Source: Ostrinia nubilalis (Eukaryota > Arthropoda > Insecta > Lepidoptera > Crambidae). From it: a DNA stretch of 64,000 nt. The notes beneath the pieces are model-generated. The model was given only the letters and a program-made list of their open reading frames with translations. It was not told the DNA's origin and did no database searches. The first letter of the stretch is position 1, and every line of letters begins with the position of its first letter. A program made the position numbers and the translations under genes. This document shows positions 20,913-31,560 of this stretch, piece after piece. The DNA is taken from assembly GCF_963855985.1 (NCBI RefSeq), contig NC_087093.1, positions 17,933,001 to 17,997,000 on the forward strand, in the 5' to 3' direction.

Positions 20913-23264
20913 CTGCACAGCGGCTCGTCAGCTTCCACGGTCGTATCGCATGAAGCGTGGGATGTATGTGCATTCGTATGTTATGGGAAATTCAGTCGTG
21001 TCAAATTATTTAGGCTAAATTAATATTTGCATTGTCATGTCAAAGAAGTTCCCAGTTGTCTCATGGCGCATCGCACGAAAACAAATATAAAACTAAAACA
21101 GGAAGTCTACGGTTTTCCAGGCTAATTAATTAATTATATATCTATTAACCGAAAAATTAACTAATATACTAGCCACCACTTACATATTATTTTATTGATA
21201 AAACTAATTACGTTACGCAGTAGGTACTTGTATGTAAATATAAGGATATTCATACGTATCTATTTGTTAACCGAGTATGGACGACGATATCTAACTAAAA
21301 TATTGTGTCAAGTGCGCAATAATACGGTTTTTGTACGGTGTCAATATTAGTAGTTGTTTTCGATCACCTCTACAGAAATGGCATTTTGGATGTCAACAGT
21401 AGGTACTACATAACCAGCACATGTATACCGGTGTATCGACGCGGACGCGACGTCGCGCCGCTGCGGGTGACAAATTTTACGCTCCGTCGCACTAAAAAGA
21501 GATCACCCGACTACACTAATTTTACTGCAGCCACGTTAAATATTCTACAAATATTATCTGGATCGAATATTTGGAACCTTATTTTATAACAAATGTTCTC
21601 GTATCATCGGGTGAAATTCCATTACAACCATTTTGATCAAATTGCAACTTGGATATTTTCAGGGAAGACCAACCAACAAAGTTGAAACTTGAAAGACTGA
21701 AAAAGTTACGCAATCGTAACTTTCATGATATCCATCACTTGAAAGCATCGCACTTGCATTTTAGGTAGCAAAGCTATTATTCGTTTCCTTTTTGCAATTA
21801 ACAGAGTGCCGAGACAAAAGAATTTCTAATTTCAAGCCAAGCTCAAGATAAACAAATGTTATGCAGGCGGCAGACGGAAAAATGAATAAAACTCGGATTG
21901 TTTTGTCTTGCCTCTAAAAGTGAAATAGCGTCAATGGAAGACGAAGCATTGCCCCAAGGACCCGCTCTATCTACAGCTACATGCACATTGATGGCATTTT
22001 ACTCAAGATTTTGCCCCAACGACATGATTCAGAAGAAGCTTCATTTTGAAATTGGACTTTACTTTTTTATTTTTTTATCTCCTTTCATCGAGAATTGTAG
22101 GCAGAGTACCAAAGATAAAGACAGCTTCGACAACCATTTATTAACAGAATTTGGATGTGAAATATAGCTAACTCCGCCATGGTTCTGACGTAATGAAATA
22201 AAATACAAGAAAACCATCATCTATTTGACACCAGAGCTACACAAATATTTTGTACGTAGTAGGTATAAGTACGAGCCAGGTCGTTGCGAAACGTCGAATA
22301 ATTCTCGTCTGAGACGCTTGTATCATAAGCCACAACACTCGGCGCTAATGGTAAACACGACTGCATAGGAAATAAGTATAGTGCAAGCGCAAATAAGTGC
22401 CGGCACTTGTCCCTCTTGAGCAACAATGGAAGGAGACTGCCTACATCGCTTGCAATATACCTACACCTAACTACCTGGTTTCGTCTAACACAGGCCTACA
22501 CTCCAGGCGATATGACAGTGACGTGATTCAATAACTAGAGGATATTTTATGTTGATCTGGTGAAAAACAAGAGCTGGACGGTTTTTTGTCAAGTCGACGA
22601 GTTTTAGCGTAACACTCTCACATCAATAAATATGACAGCTTATCTGATCCAATGATTCCCCCATCTTCCGAAACGTATTTATGCAGACTGGCAATTTTAC
22701 TTCCTGCGCTAAGAGTAGGGGAGTAATGATTGAAGCGAGCTAAAAAGCAGTGTGTTAGGTCGCCCGAGCGCGGGTTGTCATTTTTTGTTCGCCCGTCGAC
22801 TCATTTTCGCGGCACAGGGCGTTCACCTGCGCCCGTAACTTTTTAATCTCTTTACGTAAGCGATGGGTGGGAATGTAGCCTCCAGGTGTTTGTTGTTTAA
22901 TAAAATTATTAATTACCGAGATTGTAGTATATTGCTTGAGATAATTACCTATATTAAATACCGGAATTGCAAATGTATTATGCAGGAAATACATTTAGTT
23001 GATTGATTACTTGACTCAAAGCATAAAATCACTCGCTTAAAATGATTGTTATTTATAAATAAATTAATTTTATTTTGCGATTGTTATTGCACCGCTCCTC
23101 TATATTATGCTAGATAAGATAACAAAGTTCCTAAAATGTAATTAAAAGTATGTATCACGTAAAAATAAAATTCTTACTGTAAGAAAATTATAAGGCAACG
23201 GGGTCTTTTTAAATTTTCAATTTTAGCAACCATTAATTGCTGTCAAGAAAGCCTTTATTCATTT
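20913..23264. other. intron of the minus-strand gene; nothing firmly recognised
   Basis: AT-rich. ORFs at 21338, 21898 and 22217 have no motif. One ORF at 22755-22994 is listed separately. Confidence 0.5.
22755..22994 (-). CDS. small ORF with coiled-coil-like end, doubtful
   Basis: The last 45 codons (GGYIPTHRLRKEIKKLRAQV..NALCRENE..TTRARAT) are charged with heptad-like spacing and higher GC than the flanks, so could be part of an exon or a transposon protein. The first half is AT-rich and unconvincing. No acceptor could be chosen with confidence. Confidence 0.2.
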   Translation of the reverse strand: MYFLHNTFAIPVFNIGNYLKQYTTISVINNFIKQQTPGGYIPTHRLRKEIKKLRAQVNALCRENESTGEQKMTTRARAT

Positions 23265-23498
23265 ACTAGCTTTCCGCCCGCGGCTTCGCCCGCGTGGAAT
23301 TTTGTCTGTCACAGAAAAACTTTATCGCGCGCGTCCCTGTTTCAAAAACCGGGATAAAATCTATCCTATGTTCTTTCCCGGGACTCAAACTATCTCTATG
23401 CCAAATTTCATCAAAATCGGTTGCGAGGTTTAAGCGGGAAAGCGTAACAGACAGACAGACAGACAGAGTTACTTTCGCATTTATAATATTAGTTGGGA
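23265..23498 (+). repeat. dispersed repeat, 234 bp, copy 1
   Basis: ACTAGCTTTCCGCCCGCGGC through ACAGACAGACAGACAGA to TTTATAATATTAGTTGGGA. Almost identical to copy 2 (23720-23953), same length. Typical lepidopteran interspersed family, probably a non-LTR tail or SINE. Confidence 0.8.
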
Positions 23499-23719
23499 TT
23501 GACAAATGATAAAATATCGGATTCATGTTAATTGTCGCGAAAGTCTCGTTCATCATACAATGGCTGGCGAGGCGGCGACGCGCGACGTAATACGTACGTA
23601 TACGTATCACTAGTTCACCACACAAGCTCAAACACCCCGGACCTGGCGATATTTTATTGGTAGTTTTTTGAGATTTTCTTTTCGCTTTCCTTCCTTCATT
23701 TTGAATAAAATATTAAAAC

Positions 23720-23953
23720 ACTAGCTTTCCGCCCGCGGCTTCGCCCGCGTGGAATTTTGTCTGTCACAGAAAAACTTTATCGCGCGCGTCCCTGTTTCAA
23801 AAACCGGGATAAAAACTATCCTATGTTCTTTCCCGGGACTCAAACTATCTCTATGCCAAATTTCATCAAAATCGGTTGCGAGGTTTAAGCGGGAAAGCGT
23901 AACAGACAGACAGACAGACAGAGTTACTTTCGCATTTATAATATTAGTTGGGA
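23720..23953 (+). repeat. dispersed repeat, 234 bp, copy 2
   Basis: Same length and ends as copy 1, differing at only about one base (AAAATCTATCC against AAAAACTATCC). The ORF at 23749 is part of the repeat. Confidence 0.8.
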
Positions 23954-24502
23954 TAAAAAATGTGTCGCTGAGACAGGGATTATTCTGGATTTTTATCCAA
24001 CTTCATTTTGTGTAAGATCATTGCAATTTTTTATAAGAGCTATTTCAAAGTTTTACCTTCGATTTTCTATTCTTCGGATACCCAGCATCTAAAGCGTGCA
24101 GTTATGAGTGGCACGACTGCAGTGGGAATATACGGGCACATGGTCGCATCTCATACGCTATTCCTGAATAATTGACGTCTCCTGTCCCGACGGGTAGCAG
24201 TTCTTCCGATCGCGTCATCGGAGCTTCCTGATATCTCCCCCGGCAAACGTTTCACTTCAATTTCGATCACAACTTTTAATACCTATCACTCTACTGATGG
24301 AATAAATCGTCGTATTTGTATTGAGGGTAGTTACATCATGAGTATAACATAGTGGGTGCAATATTGGAAGTGTATTTTATGTATCCCAACAAAAATGTAA
24401 AGCATTTTGAAATCGTAACATAAGATGGAGTAAAACTGTGTGGCATGATAAACTAAGCCATTATGGTAATCTTGTTCCTGTATGTATTTAGACCTCTAAA
24501 TC

Positions 24503-24717
24503 TATACTAATGTTATAAACGCGAAAGTAACTCTGTCTGTCTGTCTGTCTCTCTTTCACGCCTAAGCCACTGAACCGATTTTGATGAAATTTGACATAGA
24601 CATAGTTTGAGTCCCGGGAAAGGACATAGGATAGTTTTTATCCCGGTTTTTGAAACAGGGACGCGCGCGATAAAGTTTTTCTGTGACAGACAAAATTCCA
24701 CGCGGGCGGAAAGCTAA
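24503..24717 (-). repeat. dispersed repeat, inverted copy 3, shorter head
   Basis: Inverted relative to copies 1 and 2, more diverged, and lacking the second CCGCGGC..CGCCCGCG unit at its head. ORF 24513-24701 lies within it. Confidence 0.75.
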
Positions 24718-27459
24718 TAAGGATATAAATTTTAAGATGAATAAGTGATTCTTGGGTCAGACAAGAGTGGTACTAATATTAGCTCACGGGAGGCTAAATA
24801 ACATGATTACATAATAGCCGCGTTACCGGATTAACTTTAAATCAAGACAAACGACTCTTGTGCTCAGATAATGGAAAAAATATCGCTGTTTTCGTGTCTA
24901 CTACCTAATTTATTGGCTATCGTACAATTATTTAATAAATCTAATTGTTTTGCTTCCGTGGAGATTTTCTATTGTTTACCGTGCGTGTCCCACCCACTTG
25001 AATTAGTTAACGTATGATTTTTGAGGCAAGATAAAAAGGAAGCCGTCAGTCAGGCGACGAATCCTAATATGGTTTTCTAACGATTTATGTTTTGACCAGA
25101 CAAAATAAGGACCAAAGTAAGGAAATTCCCCTGAAAATGTTTTTTCAGTAGCCATCTACTTGTTTTTGCGGTATTGTCTTGATTATCTACACTGGTTTTT
25201 TGCAAATGCCTAGCAATTAAACTATTAATCAAACCACTGATGTCTGCATAACTAATACACTCTCTGCTACCTTTCATAATAAAATAGGTACCCTATTATC
25301 AAAAGTTGTTTACAATTTCGGCACGGCCTATCGAACGGCACATAAACGTGTTCTTGATATTATTATAATCAAATACCAGCGGGTCGTTGTAAAGCCGGTT
25401 GGAATGAACTTTCGGCGACCTTCTTCAAAGTTTACAGCGCAACCTCTGCCCGTTGCCAAACTGCCGTAACTGCACGCCTTCGTTTATCGGGGCAGAATGA
25501 TTCACGGCTCGGCACAAATGTTTGTTTTATGTTATTATACTAATGACATTAAACGAGGAGTTTCCTAGCAAGTGATACGAATTATAAAATATAATTTTCA
25601 GATGTAGATACATATGTACTTTGGATATTGAAAGCATTACAATTTGGAAACCGTCTAAATTGTAAAATATGAACACCTCAGCTTTCTTCATATTTCGTAT
25701 ATGCTTCTGTTTGCCTGCACTTATGCAGTAAAGCACTAGCGAAGTGAAAGGACGATGCGTTTCTTATCACTATGAGGGATTACGGATTTACGGCCGACTG
25801 CAGCTATCAGCACAATATCTGCATCGGCTGCAATTCTATAGCGATACGGACGTAAAACTTCCGTATTTATATCCTTGTCCGTTAAGATGATAAAACTATA
25901 TTAACACAGATTGGCGTTAAAATCTGTAGACCCCCGCCTTACATGGCAGGTGTAGCATCCACAATCTACAAGACCATAGAGAGCACATGCTTTCATCGAA
26001 AGAGAGCAGATAGGCAAAAACAAGTTGTACTAAATAACGATGCACGGGCAACTACACTAACGAGTCGCGAATGGGCCTAGGAGAGCCATGTTGAGAGACC
26101 ATGCTCAACCGTTTAAATAAGCTGAAGCGAACACTGACCTAAAACGTATACCTACTCATAGTTTACCATGTTTTGAACAGCATGACTGACCTGTTCAAAG
26201 GGGATGAGATGAGAGTATGAGTCTCATGTCTAAAGAATTGGCATTTTCATTCTACCTTCTATTCTCCTCCTTGTTTCTATTCTCTCCTCTCTACGAATAC
26301 GAAGCCGACTTACAGGTACTCGTAATAACTCCAAAACAATTGCAAACCGAAGATTTATTAATAATGAACGTGACATCAAGATAGAGGTTTGGGTCAGATA
26401 GAGGTTTTTATAGTGCTATGCGCATTTGTAACTTTTTAAATAATAATTTCTTTAACAATTTATTAATTAAATGCGAGTTGTCTGTAGTGAGAGGTAGGTA
26501 TGTGTCTCGCCAGTCAGTGTTACGGATGCGCATGAGTGTCTGCGGGCGGAATGCACGACGCTATATGGGCACATTGAATAGCAGGGCTGACAGCTTTTTG
26601 CAATAAAATAACATAAGCAAAAAACACGAAGCTCGGTTCTCGTAGTAGTTTTGATATTAACAATTATGTTTTTTGAAGCAAATGAGGTTGGAAAATATTT
26701 ATTTAAGTATTGACTCATTAATCCTGAATTAAGATTATTTACCAATAAAAACGTATTCAGTTTAGAATATATTTCACATTCATGACTTAAAATAATAGCA
26801 AGCTGATGTAAGAAGATGTCAAAAAAATACCGGGTGATAGTTACACAGTTAATGCAGTGTAATTATTCTAGAAATAACAAAAAGTAGCCAGCCCTTGGCC
26901 ATGAGAGTATCAGTATTCTGCGGTTAATGCGCGCGCGACTTTAGCGGACAACGTGCTCACTGCACAACACTTGACACATGCTTGACGTCACACAATGTGC
27001 AAAGTACGCCACAAAAATATAAATACGTCCACTATTGTATCTATACATTCATTCCATAGTTCTATACGCTTCCACATACCAAAATATTTTGAAAGTAACT
27101 TATAGTTTGATTTCCTTTTCAATGAAAAAATATTTTCCAGATAAAATATGACAGTACCTATTTGGAAAAATGTTTTTTTTTTCTGTGTAAGAAACGTATT
27201 TTTAACTATGTAATAAAATAAACCATTCTTTCTCAAACAGTTTTCTTTTCTGTAGATGTAAGAAGTAGACGAGAGGCAACCTATTAACCTGGGTAAAATT
27301 AAGAACCATTGCAAAAGTAAAAATATTACCCAAAAAATGCACCTGATCACCGACTCGTTTGCTTCCAACAACTGCAGCTGTTAATCATTCCGTGTACAGT
27401 GGCAATATGATTATATGCATGTTGCGAGTCATGTCCAGAGAGATGTGCGAGTGTGTTAC
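24718..27459. other. intron of the minus-strand gene; nothing recognised
   Basis: AT-rich, with motif-free ORFs at 25077, 25527, 26418, 26467 and 26988. Confidence 0.5.
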
Positions 27460-27566
27460 CTCTAGCTCTTCCTCGGAGGAGTGGTGGTCGTAGAGGTGGT
27501 CCGGCTCCGGCTCGGGCAGCAGCCGCGGCGGCGCCGGCGCGCACGCGCACGCCTCACCGGCCATGC
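27460..27566 (-). CDS. coding exon 3 of the 197-residue unknown protein
   Basis: Minus-strand exon, acceptor CATTGTCGCAG, donor GAG|GTAACA, 107 nt. The first two bases (GC) complete a codon, then 35 codons: MAGEACACAPAPPRLLPEPE, PDHLYDHHSSEEELE. From exon 43930-43980 the split codon is A|GC (Ser). From the possible alternative first exon 36856-36921 the junction would read AAG|GCATGG, placing this internal ATG in a good initiation context, so a 187-residue isoform starting at MAGEAC is possible. SSEEELE is an acidic patch and casein kinase 2-like site. The exon is very GC-rich in an AT-rich intron. Confidence 0.75.
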
Positions 27567-27674
27567 CTGCGACAATGACCAACATATGAGTGGTTGTAGC
27601 AGTAGTAGCTGCCATTTTTTCTACCCTACAACTCGTAGGGTAGAAATAAGCACATCTTAAAACTACATAAGAAA

Positions 27675-27885
27675 ATCTGGGGATTCTTGGATGGCTCTAA
27701 CATGGAGTGGAGGCGCCGTTTTGTTCCCCAGTCGATGAAGTACTTGATGTCGTGCCCTGCCTAAATGTCCAAGCAACTGCACGCAGGATGATTTAATTAA
27801 TGCTGCTGACAACGCCACTCTTGTAGCGGAGTTTTGGGCTGACACTACTGTAGGTTTGTTGTCGACACAATGAAGAAGTAAGATG
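27675..27885 (+). pseudogene. non-LTR retrotransposon ORF2 C-terminal end, copy 2
   Basis: Same text as 13338-13540 (GGGGATTCTTGG.TGGCT.., GCTGCTGACAACGCCAC, GCGGAGTTTTGGGCTGACAC, GTAGGTTTGTTGTCGACAC), diverged and frame-shifted by small insertions. The minus-strand ORF 27663-27917 is its shadow. It lies 110 bp upstream of coding exon 27460-27566, so both copies sit beside exons of the same gene. Confidence 0.7.
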
Positions 27886-28489
27886 TAACTGACAACAACC
27901 TTTTGGTTACTTTGCATTTGGGCATCAAACTATTTGACGCTAACAGTACATACATTGACATTATACTGTATTAAGGGGTTAGGACAATAAGGCCAACTGG
28001 TGAGTGCTGAAACGGTAGTGGGACTACTATCGCATTTGCACTAGGGTCTATTGTAATTTCCTGTCTGTGTGATGCCAACTACTGAGCGCAAATACGGTAA
28101 CCCAACGTTCATAAGAGCAAAAATATTGGTCAAAATAAAAAACATAGGTTTTTTTTGATAATTTCGGTATTCTAATCCTAAAGTAATTAATTATGTTTTT
28201 TATACTTTGTAGTGATCAGTTTCTCAGTGACAACTTTGGGTAAATGCTGTGGGCTTTTGTATCAATGTGAAGCAAACACCAACTACCCATGTCGTTTAAT
28301 TCTTGGAACTAATAAGTAGGCAGGTTTACTGGCTACATCGAAAGCAATGTAATGTACAGCATTACAATGAGGATCAGTACTGTTGTAGAAAATTCAATAA
28401 AACTAGTATCTACGTTAATCTTTAAGACATAAGAAAGATATATCTTTTTGAATTATCCAAATCGGACCATTACTTACGAAGATATTAAG
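27886..28489. other. no gene recognised
   Basis: AT-rich intron sequence without recognisable features. Confidence 0.5.
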
Positions 28490-28647
28490 TAATAAACATA
28501 GGCCGTTTTTGCCGCTAAAAGTCAACGTACGCAAGGCCGCGTGACGTCATTATATCCGAATCGAGCGCAGCCGGCGTACTAATGGGATGGAAAATATTTT
28601 TTTCCGGCTAAACTATCAGTTTTAGAAAAAAACTTTTAATAACATCT
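28490..28647 (+). repeat. dispersed repeat X, plus copy, left part
   Basis: Contains GTGACGTCATTATATCCGA, CCGGCGTACT and AACTATCAGTTTTAG, found inverted at about 31075-31184. Its continuation (ATTCTTCAAAATAAAGTAAC.. at 29809-29950) resumes after a 1.16-kb insert. Confidence 0.6.
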
Positions 28648-28667
28648 GGGGGCACGGCAGTGCCCCC
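28648..28667. repeat. 20-bp palindrome GGGGGCACGGCAGTGCCCCC
   Basis: Eight-bp stem, four-base loop. It starts the insert that splits repeat X; such hairpins occur near Helitron ends, but no CTRR end was identified. Confidence 0.5.
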
Positions 28668-28882
28668 GCCAAGTCGAGCGCGAAGCAAACACTGCCGTAC
28701 CATCCTTTACTGGAACCATTTCGCCGCATTTTCAGGCCCCTATTTGAGAACCTCTGGATAAGACCAGAACGCAGAAATTTTCGTCATCTAGTAAGCTATA
28801 ATCACATACTTAAAATACAAAATTTCAAGTCTGTAGGTCATTTAGTTCCGAAGTTATGCGAAAGCAAAGTTTCGCATTTACG

Positions 28883-28908
28883 ACACTCACTCACTCACTC
28901 ACTCACTG
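28883..28908 (+). repeat. (ACTC)n microsatellite inside a dispersed repeat
   Basis: About six CACT/ACTC units followed by GATGATCATCAAAATAGAAC, a text known from lepidopteran repeats. Confidence 0.7.
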
Positions 28909-29291
28909 ATGATCATCAAAATAGAACTAGTACTTCCCATCAACCCAGAGAGCTGAAATTTGGTACAGAGTTAGGGTTTAATGGCCACATAAAGGGAAAA
29001 CTATAAAAACTAGGAAAATCGAAGATCTGGAGTAACACCACATTCATAATCAATACTACTCCGGCACCGTGGTGTTCGCCTGTACCGCTCACCGCTAGAT
29101 GGCGCTAGCGGCGTCCAAGCGGTGTCCAGATGTTTTCCTTTCTAGAGCCCCCCGTCGATTAAGTTGAATGTTGTGTAATTTGCATTTCGTTGATTTCGTT
29201 TACTATATTGTAAGGTTTGCTAAGGTTATGTTATTAAAGTCAATTTTAAAGGTCGTTGAGTTAATTTTGCCACTTTCTACAAAAAGAAGTG

Positions 29292-29807
29292 AAATCCCAC
29301 CAAAAACATTCTGTAAAAAACTAGCCAAGTCTCGATGGAACTGCTTGTTTATCTCTAAAAAGTAATGAAATCTAGACAAAGTCGTGCCAAGTCTACCTAT
29401 GGTTCCTTACTGCGATTTCTTTATTATTATAGTTAATGTTGTTTGACTTGGCCGTTGAACAATCTTTATTAAGATAATCATACATAAGTATTATTGAAAT
29501 ACGCAGCTTTATTAAACCTACAATTGAATGGTTATTGTTGAATCAACGTTTTCCAAGTGGCAATTTTCCATCGTCAATGGGTAGCGGTTCTGGCGACAGA
29601 TTGGTGCAATGGTATCATGGAGCACCTGGTTTTGTACCCTTCAACGGCCAAGTCACACAACATTAACTATAATAATAAAGAAATCGCAGTAAGGAACCAT
29701 AGGTAGACTTGGCACGACTTTGTCTAGATTTCATTACTTTTTAGAGATAAACAAGCAGTTCCATCGAGACTTGGCTAGTTTTTTACAGAATGTTTTTGGT
29801 GGGATTT
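29292..29807. repeat. 168-bp near-perfect inverted repeat with 180-nt loop
   Basis: Left arm 29292-29459 (AAATCCCACCAAAAACATTC..) and right arm 29640-29807 (..GAATGTTTTTGGTGGGATTT) match at about 167 of 168 positions. The loop 29460-29639 carries the LANCL-like exon fragment. A transcript across it would fold into a long hairpin RNA. Confidence 0.9.
29507..29639 (+). pseudogene. LanC-like (LANCL) exon fragment captured in a hairpin loop
   Basis: After an acceptor-like TATTGAAATACGCAG, the plus strand reads FIKPTIEWLLLNQRFPSGNF, PSSMGSGSGDRLVQWYHGAP, GFVP. This matches the segment around the first zinc ligand of eukaryotic lanthionine-synthetase C-like proteins (KPS..FPSGN(Y)P..LVHWCHGAPG), which are cytosolic glutathione-binding/transferase-type proteins. 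The zinc-binding Cys of WCHG is Tyr here. The homology stops exactly at the right arm of the inverted repeat, after which the frame soon hits a stop (FNGQVTQH, stop). About 47 nt of intron plus part of one exon have therefore been captured; it is not a working gene. The fragment is identified from motif memory, not a search. Confidence 0.75.
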
Positions 29808-29808
29808 A

Positions 29809-29950
29809 TTCTTCAAAATAAAGTAACCTATCGACCAGTAATTTTTAAAAATAAAAATTGTCAAAAATAAGTATTGCTATGTCCAAAAACCACATTTTCA
29901 TAGGATTCGATGCAATGCGGAGACGCGGTTGGGGTGAGTGTAACTTAATG
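29809..29950 (+). repeat. dispersed repeat X, plus copy, right part
   Basis: ATTCTTCAAAATAAAGTAAC, AGTAATTTTTAAAAAT and GCGGAGACGCGGTTGGGGT match the inverted copy at about 30945-31085 (e.g. its complement GCAGAGACGCGATTGGGGT). Confidence 0.6.
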
Positions 29951-30000
29951 ATTGTTTGTATTGAACATAATAATACATAATATGATGCTAATACCCAGTT

Positions 30001-30640
30001 TCTGGCCTGGAGGGGGGGGGGGGGGGGGATAAGTCATACCCAGCTTATAGCCTAGGGGGAGGGGCAAGCCTTACCCAGCTTCTGGCCTTGGTGGGAGGGG
30101 GGAGAGGCAAGTCATACCCAGTTTCTGGCCTGGGGGGGGGGGGGGGGGTAAGTAATACCCAGCTTCCGGCCGAGGGGGAGTCATACCTAGCTTATGCTTA
30201 TGGACTGGGGGAAGGGGCTAGCCTTACCCAGTTTCTGGCTTCGGGAGAGGGGGGGGGGGGGAGGGGTCAAGTCATAACCAGTTTCTAGGGCTGGGGGGAG
30301 GGGCTAGCCTTACCCAGCTTATGGCCTGGGGGAGGGGGGGGGGTCAAGTCATACCCAGTTTCTGGCATTTCTGGCATGGGGGGGGTGTCATACCCAGCTT
30401 CTGGCCGAAGGGGAGTCATATCCAGCTTATGCTTATGGCCTGGGGGTAGGGGCAAGCCTTACCTAGCTTCTGGCCTGGGGGGAGGGGGAGGGGTCAAGTC
30501 ATACCCAGTTTCGGGCCGGGGAGGGGGGGGGGGGGGGGTAAATCATACCCAACTTCTGGCCGAGGGGGAAGTCATGCCCAGCTTATGACCTGGGGAGAGG
30601 AGAGGGGCGGGGTAGTCATACCCAGCTTCTAGGCTAAGAT
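30001..30640 (+). repeat. G-rich minisatellite, about 17 units of 30-50 bp
   Basis: Repeats of (A)AGTCATACCCAGCTTCTGGC + CTGGGGGG followed by variable G tracts, alternating with CCTTACCCAGC and GCTTATGCTTATGG variants. A higher-order unit of about 236 bp is visible (CTTC.GGCCGA.GGGGAGTCAT at about 30160 and 30398). G runs reach 17 (30012-30028, 30132-30148), so G-quadruplexes are likely. ORFs here are artefacts. Confidence 0.9.
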
Positions 30641-30929
30641 TAAATAGATTTCCAGCACGGAGCGGCTGTCCTTTCCTGCAGCAGCTGGCCCGCCCATGGG
30701 AACGGCGAATAGATAGGTAGGTGCGTAGGTTTAACTCAGAAAAACTAAATAACAGGTAGGTATTATTAAGTGTACATCGAAATGATTTTCATAGCAATGT
30801 CTTATTGTTAGAAGTTATACCTTATTGTTAGAAGTAAATAAATTAATACTTATACATTTTTATATTTTACTTGGAAGAAGATATGACTCTAACAACACTT
30901 ATGTACACTTTATTTGAATAAATCGCCAA

Positions 30930-31560
30930 ATATACCACCGCGGAGACCCCAATCGCGTCTCTGCGTGCCATTGAATCGTATGAGCGTATGGATTTTTTGC
31001 GTTATTTTTCACAATTTCCATTTTTAAAAATTACCTATCGATAGCTTACTTTATTCTGATGAATAAATGTCATTACAAGTTTTTCTCTAAAACTGATAAT
31101 TTGGCTAGAAAAAAATATTTTCTATCCACGCAGTACGCCGGCAGCGTTCGGATCGGATATAATGACGTCATCGTCCCCGCGCCGGGCGGTCAGTGAACTT
31201 TTTTAGTAATTTGGCCATAACTTCGTCAATTTTTGTCGTAGAACAAAAATTTTTGCACTGTGTATTAAGGATTTCTTAGCCCTATAAATCTGCATTCACA
31301 GCTAAAAATCGAAATGATCCTCATTAGAGCATCAACCGCAACCGGGAAGCGCAGCCCGAGGGGAGGGGGCGTGCTCTTGAACTTCGAGCCCGCGCGGCGC
31401 CGCCGTCTAGGCTGCTTGTGTTTTGATGCCTTTGCCACTCTCAGCAGAATGGACCACCGAGATTTGCTAATAAAAGTATTCGGGTAAAAAAAAAACATGG
31501 TTTTGCCTCTCAGTATATTGGAATGATATCGACTTAGAGCGCATAAGTACTGTTTTAAAA
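30930..31560 (-). repeat. dispersed repeat X, inverted copy
   Basis: Minus-strand text matches 28490-28647 and 29809-29950 without the intervening insert, extending right through a GC-rich head (about 31340-31420). The minus ORF 31265-31573 falls in this repeat and is not counted as a gene. Confidence 0.55.

Noticed and set aside
20709..21023. Plus-strand ORFs over 20718-20912
   Set aside because: Antisense shadows; the minus frame has acceptor, donor and matching phases.
23294..24015. ORFs beginning MEFCLSQKNFIARVPVSKTG
   Set aside because: They are readings of the 234-bp dispersed repeat, found in three copies.
30088..30588. Gly-rich ORFs
   Set aside because: Translations of the G-rich minisatellite.
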